Shown here: positions 11,986 through 22,754 of the stretch, piece by piece
How positions within the stretch are numbered: position 1 is the stretch's first letter
Layout: every line of letters starts with the position of its first letter
Assembly: GCF_028583425.1 (NCBI RefSeq)
Contig: NC_072790.1
Span: forward strand, 210,530,897 to 210,594,896
Reading direction: 5' to 3'
Length of the DNA: 64,000 bases
Origin: Eublepharis macularius
Taxonomy: Eukaryota; Chordata; Lepidosauria; Squamata; Eublepharidae
The notes under the pieces: generated by a model
Seen by the model: only the letters and a program-made list of their open reading frames with translations
The model's database searches: none
Told to the model about the DNA's origin: nothing
Translations under genes and position numbers: made by a program

Positions 11986-12431
11986 TGAGTCTCCTCAAAC
12001 AGTAACTCCCTGCCTCCTCCATCTCCCACCAGTTGCCTGGCAATGCCCAATAACTCCAAGTTCAACTAATTTCTTTGGTACAAACCATAGGGATCAGGAA
12101 GATACCTACAGCATTGCTGATTACATTTCTCCACCCCATGGCTCAGTTGAGCAGGGACAGGAATTGGGGAACATCAGTGGGAGTTTGCCTGGCCTACCAA
12201 TAGTGGGCAAATAGCAGCCATACACCCACTTAAATTTAGAAGTTGAGGGGGGAATTACACAGGGCAAGGCCCAAAGTGCAAATCTTCAGGATGACATGGG
12301 GAGTAGACAATCCTTCAGATACCTTAATTCCAAGACTTTATAGGTAAGAATGAGTGTTTTGAATGGACTCCCTTGTGACATCCCATCTGCCTTTCACTGG
12401 GATATAAAACCTCAGGAATCTCCATTCTTAC
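11986..12431. other. No feature seen
   Basis: A direct repeat, ctcctcaaac, at 11971 and 11990 abuts the 5' end of the HAUS8 copy. Nothing else was recognised. Confidence 0.35.
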
Positions 12432-12960
12432 TCGCGTCTAAAGAAGGGAGCTCAGACTCTCAAAGGTTTTCTGAAAATCTTCTTGGTCTCTAAGATCTCA
12501 CTGGACTCAAATACAACTGTTCTACTGCAGACCAACATGGCTACCCACTCATAAGTATTCTCATGAAAGGCACCACATTCAGCTGCATGGAGTAGAAATC
12601 TATCAACCTCATGAAAAAACTTGCACAGGTACAAACTGATATTATCTTTCTTACCAAATGCAAAAAACTAAATATTACACTTATGGGCGTGAAAATAAAA
12701 AAATCCACTACAAACCACTTATCCTACAAGCTTTGGGGGAAATTTGTGCCATACTTTCTCCATAAAACTTTGATCAGTGTCTTGTACCGCAAGCAGAAAC
12801 AGATCGGTGACCACCTCTCTGAACTGGACATTTCTATAAGGAATCAGCCCAGTTACCGGAATTTCTGCAGAAGAAAGCAAGCTGTCTACAACTTACAACT
12901 CATCTCCCTGAAGAAACAGAAACACAAGGAACTGTAACCTAATACATGCTGCTGGTCTTA
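12432..12960 (+). mobile_element. PLE 5' fragment: hammerhead-like end plus ORF N-terminus
   Basis: The first 120 bp are a diverged copy of a repeat also present at 35427-35578: tctaaagaagggagctcaga then ctctcaaagg, followed by tctcactggactcaa and gcagaccaacatggctaccc. In better-preserved copies this head forms a hammerhead-like fold. A 108-codon frame follows (12611-12937). Its layout, TDIIFLTKCKKLNI then GVKIKK and a basic, coiled C-terminal part, is like the N-terminal region of PLE proteins upstream of the reverse transcriptase. The RT and GIY-YIG parts are absent here. The PLE assignment of the frame is inference from pattern; the repeat homology is seen directly. Confidence 0.5.
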
Positions 12961-12989
12961 GTAACAACTCCTCTAGCAATACTGTCAAT

Positions 12990-13130
12990 TAGAGATGAGC
13001 ACGAACTGAAATACGAACCAAAGTTCATCACAAACCAAGTCAGTTCGTGGTTCGTGAACCAGCAGTTCGTCAGAGCCCATTTCTGATGAACCGCCACAAA
13101 CTTTAGGGCAGTTCATTTGCCTCCCAATGC
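12990..13130 (+). mobile_element. hAT-like non-autonomous element, left end only
   Basis: It begins with ttagagatgagcacgaactg, matching the terminal repeat taga(g/c)atggGCAC of the three complete hAT elements in this window, followed by gaaatacgaaccaaagttca. No matching right end lies nearby. Sequence at about 14100-14370 may be a displaced interior portion. Confidence 0.45.
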
Positions 13131-14105
13131 TTGTGAGAGAAGAGTATCATTGTCCAACAAAGGTTGTGAGTCATTGATGATGCATTGAACTAAAATTCTC
13201 AGTACTGAAAGTGATCAAACATACAGGCAATACAAATCAGGCTCTATTATAATCTGAGGCTCGATGGATTTTTAGATTAAATACACTTACTCCAAATCGT
13301 CTTAATAATGAAATTGATTTTTCAGCCTTTTTATAGAGTGTCGGTCTATTTGACTTCCTCTTTCATGTAACAAACTTCATCTTGATGTATATATTTTCCT
13401 AAATAGTATTTATGAACTGTATTTTTGATGTATGTATTTTTCTATAAAGGATATTTATGTAACCAGAATTTTTAAAGATGAAAGATGTAATTTATTATAT
13501 AATTGGATATTTATGCATGCGGGAGTATGGGCATTGTGATATTTTACAAATTGGTTTGGCATGTAAAAATTGATAGAGGGGTAGTTCCCTTTAATAAGTG
13601 ATAAATGGACTAATGAGTATGACGATATATATGTTGTAACAATGGGAAGTACTTTACCCCACTGATATTGACAAAACTGGAGACAGAAGTTTGGATATGG
13701 TTTACTGTGAACAATTGTAAGTTAAAAATTTTATTTTAGCATATTTGTATAAGGAATGCCTTGGAGTAAAATTATTGTGGTTATTTGTAGAAGTATTGGC
13801 CAGAAGAAGACAATCCTCGAAACGAGCCGAAAGAGACGGGGCCAGCGAAGCTTGTAGCCAATTACCTGGAATTACCGCCTGAGTTCTTCCCACCTGTAGG
13901 GGAACAAGCGGCTTTCATTAACCTATAAGGGTTTTGACTGTATATGCTCCGTGGAGGGCAACCTTGGAAAATAAGAAAACGAGACGTGACCATATACAAT
14001 GAAATTCTGAATGCATTTTGTGACCGGGAATTTGTGTATTATTGATAGTAAACTTGATACGTTGGGTACCTCACCTATAAAACTAACTGACTATTTGTAG
14101 ATGGA
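13131..14105. repeat. Unclassified AT-rich repeat, possibly PLE-related
   Basis: A direct repeat, tatttgtag, ends at both 13789 and 14100 and brackets a segment containing ccagaagaagac...ctcgaaacgagccg near 13800. That resembles a decayed hammerhead-like PLE end (box followed by GAAAC). No protein-coding similarity was recognised, and the outer boundaries are unknown. Confidence 0.25.
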
Positions 14106-14376
14106 AGGTGTGCAATTTCTACTCCTTTTTATTCCCTATGAATAAAACGATTCAGAAGGCTGGGGGGGATTGTGATTTTTCAAGCAAACTTCACCAAATT
14201 TGCAGGGAAATTTACTTGCAGAGAAATACTACTTTCTGTCCAGTAAAGAGCCCTCGAGTTTCAGAAAGATTGGATCCAAGAGTCCAATTCTAAGGGGCCC
14301 CTGAACAAGGTGACCCCAGCCACTCTCCATTGTTTCCTATTTCTAAGGCTTTCCAGGCAAAGAGAAACCTCAACCT

Positions 14377-14451
14377 CATTCATTCATTCATTCATTCATT
14401 CATTCATTCATTCATTCATTCATTCATTCATTCATTCATTCATTCATTCAT
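14377..14451 (+). repeat. (CATT)n microsatellite
   Basis: About 18 units of CATT abutting an L2-like tail, so it is probably the expanded 3' terminal repeat of that LINE. Confidence 0.95.
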
Positions 14452-14545
14452 TTCAAATTTCTATTCTGCCCTCCCTGTGAGCAGGCTCAGGGCAGATAAC
14501 AACATATTAAAATACAATAAAATTTCATCTGCATTAAAACATTAA
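14452..14545 (-). mobile_element. L2/CR1-type LINE 3' tail
   Basis: Contains ttctattctgccctccctgt followed by gctcagggcagataacaac, the complement of the conserved 3' UTR ending of L2-like LINEs elsewhere in the window. Only the tail remains. Confidence 0.5.
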
Positions 14546-15620
14546 AACAGCAGTGTATTAATACACATTTAAAACAGGAAGGTGGACAGCCTTGTGGCCA
14601 ACATTGTGGCCAAAAGCCAGTCTCAATGCAAGTCTCATTCCCAATGCAAGCTGAACCAACAAAGCTCAACAGAACCAAACTACAGCAAAGGAATCCATGT
14701 CAAACCAGAGAATCCCAAACATTAGCAAGAGGGGTGAGGCTTGCTGGACAAGCCATAGAGTCTAAAATGGCTCTATAACAAGGCAGGAATGAATCATGCA
14801 TTGATTCTGCTTTGTAAGCAAAGCTAATTAATTTGGAACTCCAAAATGTGAGGAGAAATTTCAAAACCATCCCCAAAATACATTCTTTTGCTGTCTTCAC
14901 ACAAGGCATATTACATGCAGAGCTGTACATAATTTCCATGTAGGAAAAGCTTATTTGAAAGCTCAAATTTTATTTGGAGATATGAGGAATAGCATAGTTC
15001 AGTTGACTCATAATCCTACTAAAGGCTCTTAGTAGATGTTTCATTCTCTACAGCTTCAACTGTTCACAGCTTGCCAACACTTTTCTCCCTTTCAGAATAG
15101 CTGGTTTAGATATTTTTAACACATTTCATGGGGCTTTACAGTCACATCCTGTACAATTGGCCACTTGCTGCTAATGTCAGATTCTTCTGGAGCAGTTGTC
15201 CTATCTTCCATCAATCCCACTTTGAAGATGACAGGTGTGAAGAGAGCTAAGAGTTTTGAAGGTATGGAAAGATTGTTGCTGGAAGAAAAAGCTTCACTTC
15301 ATTTTACTCTTGTAAGCCTGATGTCAACTGAACTCATGTTTGTAAACAATATTGGATTAGAGACCAGAAGTTCTGTATAGTACCAGTGGTCATGTTGCTG
15401 ACCTTGGCCATTTTCCTCTAGTTCATTCTAGAAGCTTCTACTCTAAGGAAAATTCTGGTGTTAGAAATATCTGTCTGTGTTGTGTCATACTGTAAAAGGC
15501 AGAGGAGAAAATAGCAGGTGCTTAAATGGTAGAGCTCAATATTTTCAGGCAGCCTTTTGTGAATCAGGACAAAGTCCTATGACATGTTGGGAATTACAGG
15601 AAATGACTAAATGATACAGA
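14546..15620. other. No feature seen
   Basis: Open frames at 14700-14966 (minus) and 15165-15380 (plus) have no recognisable similarity. No repeat identified. Confidence 0.35.
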
Positions 15621-15621
15621 T

Positions 15622-16310
15622 TTATTTATTTTATTATTTATTTATTTTCAATTTATATTCTGCCCTCCCCATATTTCCATTGTTCTCAGGGAGGCTTACA
15701 GAAATATATAGTTAAAATGTGTAAAATGATTATTATAAATCAGAGACCATAAAAACATACAAAATTACCACACAATTTAAAAATGTATATATACATAAAA
15801 ATAGCATCACAACTAACCAGCCTAAATCATCTCCAGAGCCTCTTCATAGTAGAAAATGATTTGAATGGGGAGTATTTGTAGTGGGAAGGGCCCAATCCAC
15901 CATCAACCGGCCAAGGGGGCTCCGCCTAGCACTGTCCATACACCTGGTGGAACAACTCCGTCTTGTAGGTCTGGCAAAAGGATAGCAAGTCTTGCCAGGC
16001 CTTAGTTTCATCAGACAGAGCATTCCACCAGGCTGGGGCCAGGACCGAAAAGGCCCTGGCCCTGGTCGATGCCAGGTGGGCCTCCCTGGGGCCAGGGACC
16101 TTTAGCAGATGTTTTTCACTGGAACGAAGAGTCCTCTGGGGTTCGTATGGGGAGAGGCAGTCCCACAGATATCTCTCCGTATGGGGAGAGGCGGTCCCTG
16201 TCCGCATAGGGCTTTATAGGTTAATACCAAGACCTTGAACCTGATTCAGTACTCCACTGGTAGCCAGTGCAACTGGCACAGTGCCGGTGTTATGTGCTCA
16301 CGCATTTATT
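15622..16310 (-). mobile_element. L2-like LINE, 5'-truncated, 3' end
   Basis: On the minus strand the last about 90 codons of the LINE protein are readable (15926-16207): LSPYEPQRTLRSSEKHLLK, VPGPREAHLASTRARAFSVL, APAWWNALSDETKAWQDLL. This is the C-terminal region downstream of the RT in L2-clade LINEs, also present at 16932-17357. The 3' end is a ttta-rich run at 15622-15650. Near 16139-16200 a roughly 40-bp segment (cgtatggggagaggc) is tandemly duplicated. Upstream EN and RT regions are missing, as is usual for 5'-truncated LINE copies. Confidence 0.7.
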
Positions 16311-16429
16311 ATTAAACTATAATCACACCAGCACTCCAAGGAGTTCAGGGCACTGTGTGTGGTCTCCAACCCCACTTTATGCTCACAACAACCAATGAGG
16401 TTAGGTTAGGCTAACAGAAACTGTCATAG

Positions 16430-16612
16430 AGTTGCCAACCTCCACATGCAAGCCTGGAGACCAACTAATCTCCAGATGACAGAGATAAGTTCCCCTGGAG
16501 AAAATGGTTGGTTTGAAGGGTGGACTATATGGCATTATACCCCACTGAGGTCATACTCATTCTAGACTCCACCTCCAAAACTCCAGGAACTTCCCAACCT
16601 GAAGCTTGCCCC
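16430..16612 (+). mobile_element. Short inverted-repeat element (MITE-like), copy 2
   Basis: Same family as 2669-2866: gagttgccaacctccacatg at the left, tctccagatgacagagataa and ctggagaaaatggttggttt inside, and aacttcccaacctgaagctt near the right end. It lies between two L2-like tails in opposite orientation. The right terminus is decayed. Confidence 0.55.
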
Positions 16613-16930
16613 CTATGTTCAAAGGTCACCTAGTGAGCATTACGGCAGAGTGAGTATTTGGACATGGATCTCCCCAAATGGAGTTTTGCATGCTAACCAG
16701 TATACCATTCTGACTTTTTAATTTATATTTGCATGTTTTGACCAGTACAGGTTGTCCCCAGCAGCTCCTGACTCTTCCTGTATTACTCACATCAGCACCA
16801 CATATATTCTAACTCTAGAAACATAGCTAATATATATGATTTTCATTTCTCAAAGCAAATTTACAAAGATGTATACAGTAAAAAGTCTCTGAATAGTCGC
16901 AGATTTTTGAAATAAAGTATAAATACCAGT
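16613..16930. other. No feature seen
   Basis: AT-rich; nothing recognised. Confidence 0.35.
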
Positions 16931-17495
16931 TATGGCTCATGTAACACCTATCCTCCATCAGCTGCACTGGTTACCGGTTGAGTACCGGGTCCGGTTCAAG
17001 GTTTTGGTGTTGACCTATAAAGCCCTATGCGGACTGGGCCCAGCATACCTTCAGGACCGCCTCTCCCCATATGTTCCCCGGAGGTCGCTTCGATCAGCCA
17101 CTAAGAACTTGCTGATGGTCCCTGGCCCCAGGGATGTCCGCCTGGCCTCTACCAGAGCCAGGGCCTTCTCAGTTCTGGCTCCGACCTGGTGGAACTCTCT
17201 GTCTGAGGAAACTAAGGCCGGGAGGATTTGTTATCTTTCCGCCGGGCCTGCAAGATGGAGATGTTCCACCGGGCATTTGGTGGGGGCTAGGCTGTCCTCT
17301 CACTGCCATACCACTGAAGACCTTCCACCACCCATGCAGGACAATGCTGCATTTTAATATTTAATATTCTACACCTGCCAATTTTAATGGTTTTTTATAC
17401 GATGTTTTAATGTTTTTATAATGTTTTTACTGTTTTTAATTTGTTGTCAAACCGCCCTGAGCCCGTCTGGCGGGGAGGGCAGTCTAAAAATGTAA

Positions 17496-17539
<44 letters not shown>

Positions 17540-17542
17540 ATG
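16931..17542 (+). mobile_element. L2-like LINE, 5'-truncated, 3' end with (TAAA)n
   Basis: The frame 16932-17357 (about 110 informative codons) reads HQLHWLPVEYRVRFKVLVL, TYKALCGLGPAYLQDRLSPY, VPRRSLRSATKNLLMVPGP, RARAFSVLAPTWWNSLSEE. This is the typical C-terminal extension of L2-clade ORF2 after the reverse transcriptase. The tail runs on through ccgccctgagcccgtctggc and gggagggcag into a (TAAA)n run at 17497-17542, the 3' repeat used by this clade. After the ETKAG block the frame no longer resembles the family, indicating frame decay. Confidence 0.75.
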
Positions 17543-18685
17543 CCTGAATGAACAAGATCACAAACAGCTATTTCAGAAAATGAGGAAGGTGTCCAACTGC
17601 CCAGTCCCAGGTTTAATAGATACTATGAAAAGCTGCACTTTTTGACTCAAAGGCTTTTAATCTTTTCATTCACCAGAATCCCAAAAGCAGTATCCAAATA
17701 TCTTGACTTAAGTGACAAATTTATAGCATCTGCACCCATTTTCTCTATACACTAGCAATGGATTTCCAGCTCTTCATATTTTATGGATTGTTCATATTTG
17801 AGGGAGTTCTCTCCAAAAATAAATCTCCTCAGGATACTGTAGCCTACATTGTCAGAGACATCACAACAGTTTGATGCAATATAGCCAGATAGGATCATTT
17901 GATAAAATCACCATTTTAGTACCTGTTTTCAAACTCCATTTTAATAAATAAAGTAATTAAAATGATATGACTTGAGAGACATAATTTAACTGCAGTTAGG
18001 ATAAGCACGTGTATGTTCTAATTTTTGTCCCATAGATGCAATGAACGGCTGGACACTTTGTGATTTGGCAGGATAAAGGTAAACAATTCTATACCAGTAC
18101 TTCTGTTGTCAGACCAGAGAAGAGAACAACAACAGGAATGTGAGCAGAAAAATATTATTCTGGCTCTCAACCAGTTGCCCTGCCTCTAATTTGCATACAA
18201 ACACAAAGTAAACAGGTTGAATTACAATAGACTGACCTTAAGAAACAACAGATGCTTGGGCAGACATATTTTTGAAAAGTGCAACCAGCAGGTGATTGGC
18301 GAAAAACAGAACAGAAGTTTAGGTCAGTGTAAAACTAGTAAGAGAACAACTTAGGGAGAAGATGAGATTTAGCGTGGTATCAAGTCCTGGAAATCTGAAG
18401 TTTAAGCACCAGATGTGTATGTATGTGCACGGGGGATGGAATGTCAGTTTCTACAAGCAACACTAATGAAATCCTTGTCTGTCATGGTTTTGTGTATTTG
18501 GAAGTTTCATATTACCAGAAACATTTACCAGAGTGGAAAACAGAATTTATGACTTTTCTACAGTTACTCTTCTGGAATGCATATTTTTAAAAATATTATT
18601 ATTATTATTCCAATTGTTCTCCAAGGTGCTCCAGGAGACATATATGATTCTCCCATTCTCCATTTTAGCCTAAGAACAAATGATT
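17543..18685. other. No feature seen
   Basis: AT-rich sequence without recognisable coding or repeat content. Confidence 0.35.
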
Positions 18686-18689
18686 GATC

Positions 18690-19740
18690 GGTTGGGTTCA
18701 CCTAGTGAATTTTCATGATGTGTGGCTCTTCTGCCACACTTTCATTGTTAACACCGGGCTGGCTTCCATCCCAAGGGTCAGATAAGTTGGTGAGAAGCCA
18801 TGTTGTCAGTAGCTTTGAGGAGCTTCAGATCCCAAACTCTACCACACCCTCCACAGAGTAAATGTTTGGAATCTTAAAATTTTGGAATCTAGAAGGATTC
18901 AAGAGCCTTTGTGTATGAACCAGTTCGATGGGTCCTCCTTTTGAGGGGAGGGTATTGGGGGCCATTTTCACTTTTTTCTTCAGTAGATAATGGTTCAAGC
19001 CAAATCAGCAACCCTGAAACAAAACCTTCCTTCAAAGGCCCAGTGCAAAATATTAAGTTTAAAGTGTGGCCTCTTCCATGCATTGGGCCTGTTGCTATTT
19101 GAGAGGCCCATGACTGCCAGGGAAGCTATACATTCCTGGGCCAGTCCTGACTTGTATACCTCAGCATAAATGTTGAAGTCACCAAGAACAAGCAGTCTAG
19201 GTGTTTCCAACACTACAACTGAGAGCATCCTTGCCAGTTCAGAAAGGGTGCTTACTGGGGCGCTGGGTGATCAGTAAACAATCAAAATACCCAGTATATC
19301 TTTAGTTCCCAATGAAAGGAGCATACAGTCAATACCAACTATAGTTTGTACTAGAAGTCTATGCAAGTTAAATGACTCATGAAGGATAATAGCAAGCACT
19401 TGTCCTTGGTCTTTGCAAGGTTGATGTAGGACTACATAGGGAACAGTTAGTTGGGGCAGACACATTTCTTCATTTTCCTCCAACCAAGTCTCTGTTATGC
19501 AAGCCTATAACAGCTCAGTAAGGCATGCAGCTTTGATACTTATAGATTTGGTATTGCATAATATTAGTGTAGCAGTGAGGGAGGTAGTGGGCCTTGCACT
19601 GCTGATTGAATGCTGGAGAGGTTAGATAAACAGCAAGCATCTTTGCCAATATTGGCCACCTTTGATGAATCCCACTCCCATATCTCTCAGCTACCATCTT
19701 CACTGGAATAGTACCATACATCCTACATTGGGTAAAGAAA
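18690..19740 (-). mobile_element. L2-like LINE, endonuclease region
   Basis: Three minus-strand frames together show the APE-type endonuclease of an L2-like LINE, decayed by stops. 19271-19483 has LPQLTVPYVVLHQPC and LGTKDILGILIVY. 18995-19228 has ETPRLLVLGDFNI, whose GDFN holds the catalytic Asp and Asn of this fold. 18889-19083 has GHTLNLIFCTG, matching the family's HTLDLVF. 19515-19721 may be the N-terminal leader. The RT half is not adjacent, so this is a 3'-incomplete or rearranged copy. It is old by divergence. Confidence 0.6.
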
Positions 19741-20114
19741 GCTCACAGATGCACCTCAAAAACCACATATTCTCATATTCAACATGCAAGTGGCCCCAGA
19801 GAATTCAAACAACAGTCCAGGGCTACAGTCATGGAGTATTTAGGTAAACGTTGTCCAACAAGTAATGTTTCCATTCCAGGTGTTCCTGGTAACCAGGTAC
19901 ATAACTGGTGTTCATTCTCTCCTCCAACATCCTCCACTTGGTACAGGCAATGTCAATGTCCCAGCTGCATACCTCTAGTTAAGAGCCACAGGCCAAGAGC
20001 CCTTGTGCTCTTGCCAAGAGGCTCACGGCTCCTGTGCAAGGCCTCTGTCCAATGCCCATCCCAGCAAATTCCTGTGAACGAGAAATGATCTGGAACTGAG
20101 AATAAGCAGTGTAA
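19741..20114. other. No feature seen
   Basis: Between the L2-like and CR1 fragments; no similarity recognised. Confidence 0.3.
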
Positions 20115-20860
20115 GTGGCAAAATTTACAGACAACATGAAACTATTCAGGATGGTGAAAAGCAAGACCGACCATGAAGAGCTTCAGGAGGATCTCCACAA
20201 ACTGGGTAAGAGAGCAACAACGTGGCAAATGAAATTCAGTGTAAGGTGTTGCGCATCGGAACAAAAAATCCCAACTTCAAATACAATCAAGGGGTCAGTG
20301 CTTGCTGAAAATGAGAGGGGAAGCGAGCTTAGGGTCATATTGGATGGGTTTATGAAAATGTCGACCCAGTGTGCTGCAGCAGTGAAAAAGGCAAACTATA
20401 TGCTGGGTCTTATAAGGAAATGGATTGAAAATAAGACAGCCAATGCTATAATGCCCCTGTATATATCTATAGCAAAGCCTCCTTTAGAATACTGCATATA
20501 GTTCTGGTCACATTGCAGAACTGGACATTTCAGAGCTGGAAAAAGTAAGAGGACAATCAAGATGATTAAGGGACTGGAGTGCCTTTCCTATAAAGAAAGG
20601 CTGAAGAGCCTAGGACAAAACAAGACAACTAAGGGGGGACATGACAAAGGTTTATAAATTTATGCCCAGATTAGAAAGATTGGACAGAGAGAACTTTCTC
20701 TTCCTCCCCACGAATAGAAGAACTTGAGGATATCCAATGAAGTTGATGGGCAGTAGATTCAAGATGGAGAAAAGTAATAATACTTTACACATGGAAGGGT
20801 TATACTCTGGAATTCAATGTTAGAGGGTGTAGTCATCATGGCCACTGGCAGAGATATCAA
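20115..20860 (+). mobile_element. CR1 LINE, C-terminal RT fragment
   Basis: The frame 20115-20501 begins with KFTDNMKLFRMVKSKTDHEE, corresponding to the F(A)DDTKL catalytic box of CR1 reverse transcriptase with the Asp pair changed to DN. It continues through QEDLHKLGKRATTWQMKF, LRVILDGFMKMSTQCAAAV, KKANYMLGLIRK and IMPLYISIAKPPLEYCI, the order found in CR1 ORF2. After a stop, the same family continues in frame pieces (AGKSKRTIKMIKGLECLSYKERLKSLG) to about 20860. The catalytic Asp is lost and stops are present, so this copy is dead. CR1 is an abundant LINE of birds and reptiles. Confidence 0.75.
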
Positions 20861-22040
20861 GAAACCAGCCTGGTATTAGCCTGTTTCTTGGCAAAACTCA
20901 TGCTAAGCAAATCTGCCTGGTTAGGCCTCAAAGGAGAATTCTGGGAAATTTAGAAAAATCTAATGGAAAGCAGTTTCCAGAGAGATAAGCCTGGACATGT
21001 TTTGCAGGTGCCAGGTGCCAGTGAAATCATGGGAGTATCACAGCTGAGGGCAAGTGGCAGAGAGGTCCGTTCCCTGCATTCCAACTCCTTAAGGCTCAGA
21101 GTTCAGATAGGAGCTAATTGGGTGGCCTGACTAACTGCAGAGGGCCATGTTCACATGTCTTAGCAAGGCCCTGATTGGTTCATAGAATCACCCTATGTTG
21201 CAGGATGATATGGGATACAAATGGAGTTTCTTGATGTAATTATACATACCGTACTACCCAAACCTCTTTTTTTTTTTGCACTGTTGCTTCAGCATGCAGC
21301 AAATGCATCATCCACATCACAAACAAGTAATTAGGGACTACAAATTCTGGAGAGAAATTTGCCAGAGGAGTTTCAGGCTTTTAGGTCCTGAGGATGTCAA
21401 TTACATTGTGCTGAGGGTTAAAGATCCCAAATCATACCAGGTTCCTCCTACTGCATTTCAAGCCTCCCATAACCACACCCACACACTGGACACTAGTATT
21501 GGAAAACCTTTAATACTGTGGCCATGAAGACCCCTTAACTTCCTTTCAGAGTTTAACCTTTAGTAGACAACAGGCTCTATACTGATATTCTTAAAGTCAA
21601 AATTTAAAGGCTATTGTCTTTTCAATAATGGATTAAAAATGTACTTGGAAATGTCTATGTTGGATTTCTATAATTAGCCTCCCAAATTAAACTGCATTAT
21701 TTAAGATATGCTTGGAAGCAGGGAATCTGAAGACCTCCTTTTTGCACAGTAAGAGAAGTTTATAGTTTTCCATAAACTTCTAAACTGCTTTTTTATGTAC
21801 ATTCTGCATGCTAATTTCTTCTTTAATGTTTACATTTATATGCAAGACTGTACAGAATTACATTCTCTGTTGGTGCCTTCTTTAGTTTCATTTGTTTGGA
21901 TTAAAATGTGGCCTCTTTCTGTAAGGCATAGCCCATCAGGCTTGCATGCTTCTGGCACAATAATTTCTATAACTCAGTAAACCTTGCAGGAATTTGAGCA
22001 ACAAGTCCTGTATCTACCACTGTAGCACATCAACACACTA
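20861..22040. other. No feature seen
   Basis: No coding or repeat assignment. A T-run (21267-21277) and short non-informative frames only. Confidence 0.35.
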
Positions 22041-22276
22041 AGGGCCAAACTACAAGTGATGCCTGACACTAGTTGGACACTTGTCAGCTTCCCCCAAGTT
22101 TTGATGGGAAATGTAGGCATCCTGGTCTTGCAGCTTGGCTTTCCGATTGCTGTCCAATGGACTTTTCAACTGTCACTTGTCCAACATTCTGCCAAGTTGC
22201 CTACATTTCCCATCAAAACTTAAGGGAAGCTGACAAGTGTCCAACTAGTGTCAGGCGTCACTTGTAGTTTGGCCCT
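22041..22276. mobile_element. MITE with long terminal inverted repeats
   Basis: The left end agggccaaactacaagtgat and right end atcacttgtagtttggccct-type sequence (gtcacttgtagtttggccct) are inverted copies. The inversion continues through gcctgacactagttggacac, ttgtcagcttccc and gttttgatgggaaatgtagg, so about 80 bp of each side can pair and only a short centre is unpaired. The element is 236 bp and non-coding. The transposase superfamily cannot be decided because no unambiguous target-site duplication flanks it. Confidence 0.7.
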
Positions 22277-22522
22277 GAGTCAATCCATTGTTCCCTGCCT
22301 TCACCACCAGCCAGTGTTTTCTGCTTTGATTCCAACAGCAGAGGCTTTTCCATCCCTCATTCTTGAGATCCCTAAATTCTCCTCATTCCATTCCTGATAC
22401 TGAGCATTCTTCCAAAATTCTCCTCATTCAAATTTTTCCTTACATTTTGGAGTTCCAAATTATCTCATTTTGGTTGTTGGGGGTTTTCCGGGCTGTATTG
22501 CCGTGGTCTTGGCATTGTAGTT

Positions 22523-22563
22523 CCTGACGTTTCGCCAGCAGCTGTGGCTGGCATCTTCAGAGG
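22523..22563 (-). ncRNA. Hammerhead-like ribozyme motif, hairpin left arm
   Basis: Mirror image of the motif at 22714-22754: stem I agg/cct, CTGAAGA box, stem II GCCAGC/GCTGGC, GAA, then the self-complementary ACGT and C before the expected cut between 22526 and 22525 on the minus strand. Confidence 0.6.
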
Positions 22564-22713
22564 TGTAGCACCAAAAGACAGAGATCTCTCAGTGTCACAG
22601 TGTGGAAAAGATGTAGGTCATTTGTATCTACTCAGGAGGGGTGGGGTAGATACAAATGACCTACATCTTTTCCACACTGTGACACTGAGAGATCTCTGTC
22701 TTTTGGTGCTACA

Positions 22714-22754
22714 CCTCTGAAGATGCCAGCCACAGCTGCTGGCGAAACGTCAGG
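22714..22754 (+). ncRNA. Hammerhead-like ribozyme motif, hairpin right arm
   Basis: CCT at 22714-22716 pairs with AGG at 22752-22754 (stem I). CTGAAGA (22717-22723) matches the catalytic CUGANGA box. GCCAGC/GCTGGC (22725-22730 and 22738-22743) forms stem II, followed by GAA (22744-22746). The expected cut is after C22751. Stem III would be only ACGT (22747-22750), which can pair only between two RNAs. Hammerheads with such minimal stem III are known in PLEs. One extra T (22724) after the box departs from the canonical core, so activity is not assured. Confidence 0.6.
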
